From Gemmata massiliana (GTDB lineage: Bacteria; Planctomycetota; Planctomycetia; Gemmatales; Gemmataceae): a stretch of DNA of 64,000 nucleotides. Location: positions 6,035,738 to 6,099,737 of the forward strand of contig NZ_LR593886.1 in the NCBI RefSeq assembly GCF_901538265.1, written 5' to 3'. The position numbers and the translations under genes are program-made. Below the pieces are notes generated by a model that had not been told where the DNA came from, did no database searches, and was given only the letters and a program-made list of their open reading frames with translations. Positions 25,482 to 34,732 of this stretch are shown piece by piece (position 1 is the stretch's first letter; every line of letters begins with the position of its first letter).

Positions 25482-26537
25482 ATGTCCACCCGCCCTGTTA
25501 TCGCTCACCAAACACTCATGCCCGATTCATTCCACGACAAGCACCTTCTGGTTCGCGCGGCAAACGGCGAGCGCGTCGAACGGCCCCCGGTGTGGGCCAT
25601 GCGCCAGGCCGGGCGCTGGGATCCCGAGTTCCAAAAGATCCGCGCCGGCAAAACCTTCTACGAGTTCTCCGCGGACGTTGAGGCCTCGGCCCGCGCGTCG
25701 CTGTGCCCGCGCCGGTTCGGTGTGGACGCGATCATCCTCTTCTACGACATCACCACGCTGCCGTTCTCGATGGGACTACCGTTCGAGTTGCAGCCCGGCG
25801 CGGGGCCGGTCCCGGACCGCCCGATCCGCACGCGCGCGGACCTCGACCGACTGAACCCCAACCCGCAACCGGAGTCTTACGCCCACGTCCGCGCGCTACT
25901 GAAGCGCGTCAAAGACGAGTTGCAAGGCGATTTGCCGGTGCTGGTGTTCGCCGGCGCCCCGTTCACGGTGGCCACGTACTGCATCGGTACGGGCAAGGAC
26001 GTGGACGCGACCCGGCGTTTCGCCGCGGAAGAACCGGCCGTGTGGAACGGGTTGCTCGAACGGCTCTCGGGAGCCACGGTCCGGTTCCTGCGCACGCTAA
26101 TCGCCGACGGCGCGGACGCTTACCAGCTCTTCGACTCGTGGGCCGGCGGTCTGTCTCCGGACGAATACGACCGCTGGGCGCACCCGTTCCACGCAGACAT
26201 CATCATGCGCGCCACGGGCGTCCCGCGCATCCTCTTCGTGAAGGAGGGTCCGTACCTGGACCGGATGTGCGATTCGGGCGCGGAAGTCATTAGTCTGGGG
26301 AGCATTCACGACCTCGCCGCCGCGCGCCAGAAGTACCCCAACCTCGCGTTCCAGGGCAACGTCGACGAAGAAATCCTCCGGAGCGGCACCCCGGAACAGG
26401 TGCGCGACGCCGTCGAAGCGTGCCTCCGCGCGGGCGGTGGCGAGCGCCACATCATGAACCTGAACCACGGTGTCGATAAGGGCACGCCGGTCGCGAACTT
26501 CGAGGCCTACGTGAACGCGGCGCGAGCAGGGACGTAG
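25482..26537 (+). CDS. hemE: Uroporphyrinogen decarboxylase
   Basis: A 351-residue enzyme that removes four carboxyl groups from uroporphyrinogen III to give coproporphyrinogen III in heme synthesis. Family marks are PVWAMRQAGRW (with the substrate-binding arginine), SMGLPFELQPGAGP, FAGAPFTVATYCIG, YQLFDSWAGGLSP and FQGNVDEE. The usual tyrosine after QAGR is tryptophan here. An alternative start at 25518 gives a closer match to family length; 25482 is kept because it follows the upstream gene at normal operon spacing. Confidence 0.93.
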   Translation: MSTRPVIAHQTLMPDSFHDKHLLVRAANGERVERPPVWAMRQAGRWDPEFQKIRAGKTFYEFSADVEASARASLCPRRFGVDAIILFYDITTLPFSMGLPFELQPGAGPVPDRPIRTRADLDRLNPNPQPESYAHVRALLKRVKDELQGDLPVLVFAGAPFTVATYCIGTGKDVDATRRFAAEEPAVWNGLLERLSGATVRFLRTLIADGADAYQLFDSWAGGLSPDEYDRWAHPFHADIIMRATGVPRILFVKEGPYLDRMCDSGAEVISLGSIHDLAAARQKYPNLAFQGNVDEEILRSGTPEQVRDAVEACLRAGGGERHIMNLNHGVDKGTPVANFEAYVNAARAGT

Positions 26538-26607
26538 GGCCAACGCTTCTGGCTTTCGCGCCCCCGGGCGGTTACAACGGAGTCACCTTTCCGCCCGGAG
26601 GCGGTCC

Positions 26608-28128
26608 ATGCGAGTTGCCGTGTCACTGCTGGTGCTGTCCGCGTTCGCCCTGGCACTCCCCGCCCAGGACCGGGAAACGACCGCGGACGATCTGCTCCGG
26701 GCCGTCGAGCGCAAACTCGTTGCCGCGAACGAGCGCGCCGGGCCGTGCATCGCGTGCGTGGTCGTGTCGCGGAGCGAGAAGTATCCAAAGCCGACCAGCG
26801 ACGTACCGGGCGCCCTCGGCACGTTCGACCCGAAGCAGTTCGCGAAGGACAATCCGAACGGGGGCGAGCAACTGGCCAAGGCGCTCGACCTGTCGGACCC
26901 GCGAGCCGTTGCCGACCACGGGTTCGCGTGCGGGGTGGTCATCGACGATAAGGGACTCGTCCTCACCCCCTACCACGTCGTCGACGGCGCGACCAAGATC
27001 TACGTCCACTTGCCCGGCGCGGCCGGGTCTTACGCGGACATCCACGCGGCCGATGCGTGCCACGACCTCGCGGTGTTGAGGCTACTCAGCCCGCCCGCGG
27101 GGTTGAAAGCAATCAAATTCGCAGACGTGCGGCTCACGCAGCGCGACGGCCCTAGAGGGAACGTTACCTCCGGCAAGCTCGCCGTACTGGTCGCAAGTGC
27201 TTACGTACCAAATCTGCCAATCAATAAGCCGAGCGCGGCGCTCGGCAGCGTAACGAACGTGCGTCACCACCTCCCCATCCAGGGCTTGGACCAGCGCCAG
27301 AGGCGCTTGGATGATTATTACCTCCACGGCCCGTTTTTGGAACACGATGCCAAGCTGAATACGGGCATCAGTGGCGCCGCGCTCCTGAACCTCGACGGCG
27401 AGATGATCGGTCTGACGACGAGCGCGCCGGTGCCGGGGCTTGGCGAAAAGCAGCCCGAGTACGCTTTCCCTTTAACTGACCAGCGCCTCCGAGTAATCGA
27501 AGTTCTGCGGCGCGGGGAAGAAGTTGAAATCGGGTTTCTCGGCGTGTTACTGGGCACCAACTTCGCGTCCCTCACGGTGAGCGGTACGACCCCGCTCGGC
27601 CCGGCCGCAAAAGCCGGTATCAGCCCCGGGGACGTCATCACGCACATCGACGGCGCCACGGTCCGAAACTACGACGATTTGCTGGGTCATATCGGGTCGG
27701 CCCTTGCCGGTACAAAGGTGACACTCACCATTGGCAACACGCGCGACGTCACTCTCGCACTCGGTAAGTGGCAGCACACTCGTCCCGTGATCGCCTCCGT
27801 TCGCCCGGACCCGGTATTCGGGTTGCGCGTCGACCACGACAGCATCCTTGCGCAAACTGTGGGCGAGCGCGCCCGAGCGACCACACCCAAGAACATTCCG
27901 GTTGGCGTGTCGATCGGCACCCTCGCACCGAATTCGCCCGCTGAAGCGGCCTTCAAGAAACTGGGAGACGACCCGCAAAAGCGCTGGCTCGTCACGCACG
28001 TGAATGGCAAAGCGGTCACGACCCCCGCCGAGTTCTATGCGGCCGCGAAGGGTCAAAAGACCATCAAGCTGACAGTTATTGACCCGACCGAAGCGAAGCG
28101 CCAGGAGCGCGAAGTGAGCTTCCCATGA
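26608..28128 (+). CDS. Secreted trypsin-like serine protease with PDZ domain, variant active-site motif
   Basis: A 506-residue protein with a signal peptide (about 1-20, cut near LPAQ). The chymotrypsin-fold part has histidine in LTPYHVVDG, aspartate in ACHDLAVLRL, and a serine in TGISGAALLNLDG where HtrA/Deg proteases have GNSGGPL. The oxyanion region is therefore altered, although a serine remains. A PDZ domain follows (LGPAAKAGISPGDVITHIDG, about 320-390), and a second PDZ-like stretch (LAPNSPAEAAFKKLG) is near the C-terminus. It resembles HtrA chaperone-proteases; activity is uncertain. The stop overlaps the next gene. Confidence 0.85.
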   Translation: MRVAVSLLVLSAFALALPAQDRETTADDLLRAVERKLVAANERAGPCIACVVVSRSEKYPKPTSDVPGALGTFDPKQFAKDNPNGGEQLAKALDLSDPRAVADHGFACGVVIDDKGLVLTPYHVVDGATKIYVHLPGAAGSYADIHAADACHDLAVLRLLSPPAGLKAIKFADVRLTQRDGPRGNVTSGKLAVLVASAYVPNLPINKPSAALGSVTNVRHHLPIQGLDQRQRRLDDYYLHGPFLEHDAKLNTGISGAALLNLDGEMIGLTTSAPVPGLGEKQPEYAFPLTDQRLRVIEVLRRGEEVEIGFLGVLLGTNFASLTVSGTTPLGPAAKAGISPGDVITHIDGATVRNYDDLLGHIGSALAGTKVTLTIGNTRDVTLALGKWQHTRPVIASVRPDPVFGLRVDHDSILAQTVGERARATTPKNIPVGVSIGTLAPNSPAEAAFKKLGDDPQKRWLVTHVNGKAVTTPAEFYAAAKGQKTIKLTVIDPTEAKRQEREVSFP

Positions 28129-28937
28129 AGTACGCCATCTGCAACGAAACGTTCGAGGGCTGGGAGCACGCCCGCGTCTGCGCCCGGGTCGCGGAACTGG
28201 GCTACACCGGTCTCGAAGTCGCCCCGTTCACGCTCGCCCCGCGCATTACCGACGTGAGCGCCGCGCGCCGGTCCGAGCTGCGCAAGCAAGCGGAATCAGC
28301 GGGCGTACAGATCATCGGCCTCCACTGGCTGCTCGCGAAAACCGAGGGCTTTCATCTGACTTCACCCGACGCCGCGACGCGCAAGCGCACGGGGGAGTAC
28401 CTCGCGGAACTGTCGCACGCCGCGGCCGACCTGGGCGGTGACATCCTCGTACTCGGGTCACCCTTCCAGCGCAACCTCGCCGAAGGAATCACCCGCGAGC
28501 AGGGTGAAGCGTTCGCGGCCGACGCTCTCGCGCACTGCCTCCCGGCACTGGAACGCGACCGCGTGTATTTGTGTCTGGAACCTCTCACGCCGGCGGAAAC
28601 AAACTTCATGACCACCGCCGCAGAGGGCGTCGCTCTCGCGCGGAAACTGGCGCACCCGTTCGTGAAACTGCACCTCGACGTGAAGGCAATGGCGGCGGAG
28701 TCCGCACCCACGCCGGACGTGATTCGCGCCAACCGCGAGTACATGCACCACTTTCACGCCAACGACCCGAACAAGCGCGGACCGGGCTTCGGTAACACCG
28801 ACTTCAAACCCATCTTCCAGGCGCTCAAAGACGTGAACTACGTCGGCTGGGTATCGGTCGAGGTGTTCGACTACTCCCCCGACCCCGATACCATCGCCCG
28901 CGACAGCATCCGCTACATGCGCGAATGCGCGGGGTAG
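28125..28937 (+). CDS. Sugar phosphate isomerase/epimerase family TIM barrel
   Basis: A 270-residue xylose-isomerase-like TIM barrel. Candidate metal ligands are the glutamates in CLEPL and VSVEVFDY, plus HLDVKAM and HHFHANDPNK, the normal positions in this family. The product could act on ketoses, inositols or related sugars; the substrate is unknown. An ATGA overlap with the protease gene means coupled translation, but the two functions have no obvious link. No signal peptide is present. Confidence 0.87.
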   Translation: MKYAICNETFEGWEHARVCARVAELGYTGLEVAPFTLAPRITDVSAARRSELRKQAESAGVQIIGLHWLLAKTEGFHLTSPDAATRKRTGEYLAELSHAAADLGGDILVLGSPFQRNLAEGITREQGEAFAADALAHCLPALERDRVYLCLEPLTPAETNFMTTAAEGVALARKLAHPFVKLHLDVKAMAAESAPTPDVIRANREYMHHFHANDPNKRGPGFGNTDFKPIFQALKDVNYVGWVSVEVFDYSPDPDTIARDSIRYMRECAG

Positions 28938-28949
28938 GAAGCTACGAAG

Positions 28950-29225
28950 AGCCGCGGATCAGAGGACAGAGAGCAGAAATCAGAAGACAGCGGACAGGAA
29001 GCAGAACCGCGGATCACGCAGATAACGCGGATCAGACGAGGAAGCAATTTCTAGCCCCGACCGAGGCATAAATCTATGCTTTCTGCCCACTGTTCTCTGT
29101 CTTCTGATCTCTGTTTTCTTTTGTGCCCTTTGTGCCTTTTTGTGGCCAATCTGCCTTCTGCTTTCTTGCCTCTGTTCTGTCTTCTGTTTTGATCCGCGTT
29201 ATCTGCGTGATCCGCGGTTCTGCCT
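28950..29225. repeat. Low-complexity tract with a perfect 34-bp inverted repeat
   Basis: The segment has a purine-rich half (28950-29040, runs like CAGAAGACAG and GCAGAA) and a pyrimidine-rich half (29090-29190). Two 34-base arms at 29001-29034 and 29190-29223 are exact reverse complements, containing GATAACGCGG and CCGCGGATC, with a 155-base loop. The words (TTTGTGCC, CTTCTGT, GATCCGCG) match a kind of interspersed intergenic repeat I associate with planctomycete genomes. It separates the TIM-barrel gene from the ceramidase-like gene and creates a false N-terminal extension of the latter. Confidence 0.85.
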
Positions 29226-29248
29226 TTATCCTTTGGAAGAGACGTCTC

Positions 29249-30637
29249 ATGCGATTCGCCTCCGCGCTGTGCGTGCTCCTCTCCTTCGCGCTCCCCGGTT
29301 CCGCGGGGGAGTTCAGTGTGGGTTTCGGTGAAGTGGACGTTACGCCCGAGGTCGGGAAGAGGCCAGTGTACATCGCGGGGTTCGGCCAGAACCGCAAGGC
29401 GACGAAGGTCCACGACCCGATCACGGCGCGGGCCGTCGTAATGGGCGACGGCGACGAGAAAATCGCGTTCGTGTCGGTCGACGTGATCGGGCTGTTCCTC
29501 CCGAGCGTCGAGCGGATCCGCGAGAAGGTGACCGGGTTCAAGTACGTGCTCGTCTCCGCGACCCACAACCACGAAGGCCCGGACACGCTCGGGCTTTGGG
29601 GGCCGACGCCGATTCAAACGGGAATCGACGCCGACTACCAGAAGAAACTGGAAACGGGCTGCGCGGACGCGATCAGGGCCGCGGACAAGGCCCGCACACC
29701 GGCCACCGTGCGCATCGGGAAGGTGAGTGATCCCGATCTGCTACTCGACAACCGCAAGCCGGTCGTGAAGCACGACGAACTGGTGGTACTCCAGTTCCGC
29801 GAACCGAAGACCAACAAGCCCCTCGGCATGTTGGTGCAATGGAACTGCCACCCGGAATCGCTCGATTCGCGGAATACCGAGATTTCGGCCGACTTCATTC
29901 ACTACACGGTGAAGCACTTGCGGGAATCGCACAAGTGCCCGGTGGCGTACTTCACCGGAACCGTCGGCGGGCTCATGACCACGCTGAAACTGCCGATCAA
30001 GGACGAGAAGGGCAAGGAACTCGCCGACGGAACGTTCGAGAAAACGGAGCGCTACGGTCGACTTGTTGCGGTCCTCGCGGACAAAGCGCTGAAGGACGCC
30101 GTGCCCGTAAAGCTGACGCCGTTCACGGTTCGCACGCAGGCGCTTCTGGTGCCGGTGGAGAACGCCGTTTACCGGCTCGGGTGGTCGCTCGGCACGCTCG
30201 ACCGCACGATGTACGCCTGGGAAGGGACGCCCACACCGAAGAAGTTCACCGCGACGAAGGACGTTACGAAGCCCGTTGCGGTCAAAACGGAAGTCGGGTA
30301 CCTGAAACTCGGTGACCTCGAAATCGCCGCGATACCGGGCGAAATCTACCCCGAATTGGTGTTAGGGAAGGTCCAGAACCCGGCCGATCCCGGCGCGGAC
30401 TTCCCCGACGCCCCCATCGAACCCGCCGTCTACGACCAGTTGAAGGGCAAGCACCGCATGCTGATCGGCCTCGCGAACGACGAACTTGGGTACTTCATCC
30501 CGAAGCGCCAGTGGGACGACAAAGCTCCGTTCTGCTACGGGCTAAAGAAGTCCCAGTACGGCGAAATGAACAGCGTCGGGCCTGAAGCCGCCCCCATTAT
30601 CTGCGGTACATTCAAGGAGTTAGCGAAAGGGAAATAG
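29249..30637 (+). CDS. Neutral/alkaline ceramidase-like secreted protein
   Basis: A 462-residue protein with a signal peptide (about 1-20, cut after GSAG) and the ceramidase-family N-terminal fold: FGEVDVTPE, VYIAGFG, VSVDVIGL, SATHNHEGPDTLG (metal-binding histidines) and QWNCHPE. It may hydrolyse an amide in a lipid or another esterified substrate. The frame is open back to 29123, but those 42 codons are translated repeat sequence (low-complexity, no homology expected), so the ATG at 29249 is chosen. Compared with full neutral ceramidases (about 700 residues) the C-terminal domain is missing. Confidence 0.83.
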   Translation: MRFASALCVLLSFALPGSAGEFSVGFGEVDVTPEVGKRPVYIAGFGQNRKATKVHDPITARAVVMGDGDEKIAFVSVDVIGLFLPSVERIREKVTGFKYVLVSATHNHEGPDTLGLWGPTPIQTGIDADYQKKLETGCADAIRAADKARTPATVRIGKVSDPDLLLDNRKPVVKHDELVVLQFREPKTNKPLGMLVQWNCHPESLDSRNTEISADFIHYTVKHLRESHKCPVAYFTGTVGGLMTTLKLPIKDEKGKELADGTFEKTERYGRLVAVLADKALKDAVPVKLTPFTVRTQALLVPVENAVYRLGWSLGTLDRTMYAWEGTPTPKKFTATKDVTKPVAVKTEVGYLKLGDLEIAAIPGEIYPELVLGKVQNPADPGADFPDAPIEPAVYDQLKGKHRMLIGLANDELGYFIPKRQWDDKAPFCYGLKKSQYGEMNSVGPEAAPIICGTFKELAKGK

Positions 30638-30652
30638 TAAAACGAGGCACCG

Positions 30653-31174
30653 ATGCACCTTTTGCGAAGTGCGCCTTTTACGCTCGTTTCACCCCTCTCA
30701 CCCGATGAGTGCGCCGAGCGGCTCCGCACAGCCGTTGTACCCGCTTGCAGTTGGGAAAAACTGTACGTATGGCTTTTCCGGACGCCGCTGTCCGGTGAGG
30801 TCAGTCGGTCCACCATTCGGGTACGAGCCTATGATCGCCCACCGTCGTTCTACCAGCTCTGTCTAACGGCGACCCTCCAACCGCACGGCACCGGCACGCG
30901 ACTGCATTGCTGCATCAAGCCCACGTTCATCAGGATGCTCGCCGCAGTAGTCATATGGGGAGGTGGATTCGCTTTCGGGTTCTGCATCAGTCTGACGCAT
31001 TTCATCGCCGTCACGCGCGGGGAATGGACGAGCGGTTGGAGTTGGTTCTTTGCCACGGGTATCGTCACTATGCCTTATACCTGCTGGCTCTTGCACCACC
31101 GCGGCCCGCAAGAGGCCGCATTTCTTGAGCGCGTGCTCGTTGATTGGCTCGGTGCAAAGCGAGAACAAGTCTGA
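30653..31174 (+). CDS. Membrane protein, unknown function
   Basis: A 173-residue protein 15 bases after the ceramidase-like gene. The N-terminal half is soluble and reads like a small hypothetical domain (FTLVSPLSPDECAERL), and the C-terminal half has two membrane helices (about 96-118 and 130-150). No function is recognised. Close spacing suggests expression with the upstream gene. Confidence 0.65.
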   Translation: MHLLRSAPFTLVSPLSPDECAERLRTAVVPACSWEKLYVWLFRTPLSGEVSRSTIRVRAYDRPPSFYQLCLTATLQPHGTGTRLHCCIKPTFIRMLAAVVIWGGGFAFGFCISLTHFIAVTRGEWTSGWSWFFATGIVTMPYTCWLLHHRGPQEAAFLERVLVDWLGAKREQV

Positions 31175-31186
31175 TCCCACCTACGA

Positions 31187-32353
31187 TCAATTGCCCGTAA
31201 CGCGCTTCACCAGCATCGTCGCGTAGCTGCCGCGCGGGAGGTCGAAGCGGAGCACCAGTTTCTTGCGCCCGCGGTTCAGTTCGTCGGCCTCCGCGGTGTG
31301 GCTCAAGTTCTCCGGGCGCACGCACGCGGAGCGGTCGCCCTTCGAGAAGAACGGCTTCTGCATCCCCTTTACCTTTAACTCCGCAAGCGTTAGCCCCTCT
31401 GATTTCAGCGCTTCTTCGACGATCGGCTGCCACGCGGCATCGGGAGCGGGCTTCACGCGCGCGGAGGGCAGCGGAAGGGTGAGCGATTCCCATGCAGCAC
31501 GGTGTCCTTCCGGCACGCGCACTGGCACGGGAACGCGCCCGAGTTTCAGTTCCACCGTGGTCAGGTTCTCCGCGCCGAGCGTCGCGGTGAGCCACGCGGC
31601 CAGCATCTTGTTCCAGAGGTAGCTCTGGTACGCAGACAGATACAGCCCCTGAAGTTCCGGCCGCAACCGCGCGACCGCGCCCTTGAAGTCGGTCGGGTGC
31701 GCGGCGAGGTAACTGACCAGGCTGCGGGCGTGGCCCTTCGGCAGTTTCGCCTGGCACTCGGGCCACTTGCCCCACAACTCGATGAGCGTGGCCTTTTCGC
31801 GCTTCGCATCGGCCCGGTCGAACTCGTAGGGCGCCGCGAGCGCCAGCCATAGTGCCCGCTCGAACCGCCCGAACACCATCTCCTTCGCGACGAACTCTTC
31901 TGCCTCCCCGACCGAACCAAACCGCTGATCGTCGAAGTAGTTCGGCACTCCCGCAACGGCGACTTCGCGAAGCGCGTCTTCGGCGTGGGCGACGGCACTA
32001 TCACTCAGGGAGCGGAGCGCGAGCGTGAAGCGGTTCGCACGGATGTTGGCCGCGGTAAACGGTTCCGCGCACTGACCGAGGTACGCGAGCGTCACGCGCT
32101 CGTGGGACAGGTTCCGCTTCGCCCCGCGGAACACGGTGACGTGCTGCGAGGTCACCGCGTGGCGATCCTTCAGCCCGCCGTAACTCAGGCGGCGGAAGTC
32201 GAGTTGCCAGCGCCGGCGGATCGCCGCGAGCGCGTCCGGCGTGGTCCAACCGGTCTTGTCGAGCCGGTAGAGCGCGAAATCGCCCGCGTCCGCGGGCACG
32301 GTGTCGGTCAGTTCCTCGACCCGGAAGTCCTCCGGCTGCTGCTTCAGTTTCAT
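31187..32353 (-). CDS. truD: tRNA pseudouridine(13) synthase TruD
   Basis: A 388-residue RNA-modifying enzyme. The catalytic aspartate lies in YGGLKDRHAVTSQ, and the TruD-specific insertion domain follows (NYFDDQRFGS, PVPVRVPEGH). The start at 32353 gives MKLKQQPEDFRVEEL, the usual family N-terminus; an ATG at 32380 would add nine residues. The enzyme isomerizes U13 in tRNA-Glu. It converges with the preceding hypothetical gene. Confidence 0.92.
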   Translation of the reverse strand: MKLKQQPEDFRVEELTDTVPADAGDFALYRLDKTGWTTPDALAAIRRRWQLDFRRLSYGGLKDRHAVTSQHVTVFRGAKRNLSHERVTLAYLGQCAEPFTAANIRANRFTLALRSLSDSAVAHAEDALREVAVAGVPNYFDDQRFGSVGEAEEFVAKEMVFGRFERALWLALAAPYEFDRADAKREKATLIELWGKWPECQAKLPKGHARSLVSYLAAHPTDFKGAVARLRPELQGLYLSAYQSYLWNKMLAAWLTATLGAENLTTVELKLGRVPVPVRVPEGHRAAWESLTLPLPSARVKPAPDAAWQPIVEEALKSEGLTLAELKVKGMQKPFFSKGDRSACVRPENLSHTAEADELNRGRKKLVLRFDLPRGSYATMLVKRVTGN

Positions 32354-32414
32354 GTGGTCATTGAAGCAGCGCGGGCACACCCGGACGAGGCCATATCGAC
32401 TCGTTTTGATTGCC

Positions 32415-32490
32415 TTCTGTAGCCGGCCTCACAGAGGTTGGGCTATCCACGGTTTGTGGCTCACCGGCCTCGCAGAGGCCGGCTACAGAA
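32415..32490. repeat. REP-like hairpin with 16-bp perfect arms
   Basis: The 16-base arms at 32415-32430 (TTCTGTAGCCGGCCTC) and 32475-32490 are exact reverse complements, and each half contains a further GGCCTC/GAGG pair. The element lies between truD and the lipoprotein gene and looks like an interspersed GC-rich repeat. Confidence 0.75.
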
Positions 32491-32519
32491 GATCACCCAT
32501 CCGCACGATTTGGTACCAT

Positions 32520-33323
32520 TCACGGTTTCTGCACGACCGCACCCGACGCGGCCGGGGCCGACGGCACGGGGCGAGTGCTCACGCGGGTACCGATCGCACG
32601 CACGGGACCGCGGTCGGAGAGGAAGCCCCACTCGCCGCCCGGCTGTTGATTCGGGGCGCGCCGGGCGATTGTGCCGGGGGCGCTGCTGTCCGGGGTTACC
32701 TCCAGCGGCGGTTCGCAGTTTTGAGCCGCGATGTCGTTGAGCAAGTCCGTAATCATCGCTACCGTTGTCGGGTGCGCGGGCAGCCCGAAGTGGCTGGCGT
32801 TGCCCACCACGACGCGACTGGAGTGCGGGACACTCGCGGCGCACGTTCCGCTCGTGATGAGCAGCGTGCGGGAGCCGCACGGTTCCGCGAGGCAGCCCAT
32901 CGGGTCGAGCAGCACGACGGCCTCGACGGGAACCCCCTTCGCGGTGAGGTCGCGGGAGAGCGAAACCGCGGTCGCGGCCCCGAGGTCGTACCCGAGGAGC
33001 ACGAACCGCGCGTCAGGGTCGGTGCGCCGGATGCAGTCGATCTCCGACTTCACCCACCCGCCGTGGCACAGTTCACCCATACCCACCTTGGCGAAGCCGG
33101 CGTCCCCGAGCTTCATGCGGAGCGCGTTCAACCCGCAATCCGTTGTGGGCGTGAGGCCGTGCATCATGAACACGTGAACTTCGTTCCGGCACTGCACCGG
33201 GAGGTCGAGGTCGGGGCCGTGATTCAGCGTCTTCTCGTACCCCTTCGTGCAGCACAACACGCACCCGGTGCTCGCCAGTACGGTTGCCAGGATCACACCG
33301 ATTGCCCAGGAACGCGCATTCAT
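32520..33323 (-). CDS. Lipoprotein with alpha/beta-hydrolase-like domain
   Basis: A 267-residue protein. The start at 33323 gives a clean lipoprotein signal with lipobox LASTGC (cysteine about 21); the frame extends to 33401 without such support. The mature part resembles an alpha/beta-hydrolase: VHVFMMHGLTP, and a LLGYDLGAAT block where the nucleophile elbow GxSxG reads GYDLG, with aspartate replacing serine. The final third is low-complexity and proline-rich. The missing nucleophile suggests a non-catalytic or altered hydrolase. Confidence 0.7.
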   Translation of the reverse strand: MNARSWAIGVILATVLASTGCVLCCTKGYEKTLNHGPDLDLPVQCRNEVHVFMMHGLTPTTDCGLNALRMKLGDAGFAKVGMGELCHGGWVKSEIDCIRRTDPDARFVLLGYDLGAATAVSLSRDLTAKGVPVEAVVLLDPMGCLAEPCGSRTLLITSGTCAASVPHSSRVVVGNASHFGLPAHPTTVAMITDLLNDIAAQNCEPPLEVTPDSSAPGTIARRAPNQQPGGEWGFLSDRGPVRAIGTRVSTRPVPSAPAASGAVVQKP

Positions 33324-33471
33324 CACCGGTCCCTCGCCTTGACTCTTCGGCTCTGCCTCTTCAGATCGGCAGAACTCGCGAAGTCGCGAGAACCGTTGCA
33401 TTTTAACGCGCTACATTCCCGCAGAACCGGTACGGGTCGTTCCGGTTGCCGAGAATAGGTATTCTGGGTAA

Positions 33472-34497
33472 CTAACTGATGGCGACCGGCTTACCCAGCT
33501 TCACAGACTCGATTTCCCGGTGGCACAGCACCAGCGCGTCCCGCGCCAGTTGCCCACTCAACAGCGCCGGCTCCGTCCCCGTGGTTACGCCGGTCACCGC
33601 AGCTTGGAGTTCGTCCGAGAACGCCGAGAGCGCGTCGCCCCCACCAGGCAACTCGGGCTGCGTAGAGCGCCCGTCCGCCGTCAACAGCGTCAACGGGACG
33701 CCACCGGAGTCGTACAGCAGCGTCGCTTTCTCCAGGTAGATCTCGTAGCCGTGAACGAACGGGCGCCCCCCCATACTCACCGCCCCGCTGGAGCACGTCA
33801 CCGCGGGACCGCCCGGGCCGTAGAGGTAGGACGTGGTGAGATACGTCACCGCGTCGCTCTCGACCATGCCCACCGAGAACACGTGTTTGGGCACGCCGCA
33901 CACAAGGCCGATGAAGTGCGTGTCGTGGATGTGCAGGTCGACGGCCGGTCCGCCGGTCTTCGCGGCGTCGCCGATGTCCGCGGACCAGTCCGGTTTCGCG
34001 ATCACGCGCTTGAAGTGCGCCCCGACCACCTTCCCGTACAGCCCGCCGGAAATGATCTCGGCCGCGAACCGGAATTCCGGGAAGAACGGCAGCACGTGCG
34101 CGACCATCAGGAGCTTGCCCGCGCTCTTGGCCGCGGCCACCATCGCGTCGGCCTCCTGCGGCGACAGCGCGATCGCCTTCTCCACGAGTACGTGCTTGCC
34201 GGCCTTGAGCGCGGCGAGCACGATCGGCGTGTGCTGGTCGGTGACCGTACACACATCAACGAGGTCGATGTCGGGGTCCGCGAGCATTTCGCTCAGGTCC
34301 GCGTAGGCTTTCACGCCCGTGAGATCGACCTGCCCGGGTTCGGGACCGAAGTTCCCGCGCGTGTTGCGCCAGTCGCCCGCGCGCTTGGCCGCGTCGCGGC
34401 TGCAAATGGCCGTGACCTTCGCAACCGTGAGGCGCTGGCTCGCGAGGAAGTGAATCCGACCCATGAAGCCCAAGCCCACTATTCCGATCCGTACCAT
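33472..34497 (-). CDS. Gfo/Idh/MocA family oxidoreductase
   Basis: A 341-residue NAD(P)-dependent oxidoreductase. The N-terminal Rossmann motif is MVRIGIVGLGFMGRIH, followed by LVDVCTVTDQHTPI and HVLVEKAIAL (the EK motif). The C-terminal GFO/IDH domain has DLHIHDTHFI, the catalytic-histidine region. The substrate is unknown, as the family oxidises many sugars and inositols. It is the last gene of ordinary chromosome before the accessory island; the N-terminus of a related gene appears as a relic at the other end (60119-60172). Confidence 0.9.
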   Translation of the reverse strand: MVRIGIVGLGFMGRIHFLASQRLTVAKVTAICSRDAAKRAGDWRNTRGNFGPEPGQVDLTGVKAYADLSEMLADPDIDLVDVCTVTDQHTPIVLAALKAGKHVLVEKAIALSPQEADAMVAAAKSAGKLLMVAHVLPFFPEFRFAAEIISGGLYGKVVGAHFKRVIAKPDWSADIGDAAKTGGPAVDLHIHDTHFIGLVCGVPKHVFSVGMVESDAVTYLTTSYLYGPGGPAVTCSSGAVSMGGRPFVHGYEIYLEKATLLYDSGGVPLTLLTADGRSTQPELPGGGDALSAFSDELQAAVTGVTTGTEPALLSGQLARDALVLCHREIESVKLGKPVAIS

Positions 34498-34732
34498 CGT
34501 GCAAAACCCCTGGTATTCTACGGCATTTTCTCAATTCGGCGTCTGCTCAGCCGGCTCATCCGGCTGAGTTTTCACGCATTCTTTTCGTCATTCTTTTCGC
34601 TCGGCCACCACCACGGGCGGTGTTCGCCGGAAGCGGCAACCGGCGGCTCAGCGGATGGACGGGCTGATGCATTCTCGCCGTCTGACTGACCGAGATTATA
34701 GGCTCGACCGCACATCCCTTCTACCGCGTCGA

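Noticed and set aside
29123..29248. N-terminal extension of the ceramidase-like protein with a membrane-like stretch
   Set aside because: The 42 codons lie in the repeat tract; a proper signal peptide starts at 29249.
32301..33458. 385-codon plus-strand frame
   Set aside because: It crosses a repeat and is antisense to the lipoprotein gene; no domain.
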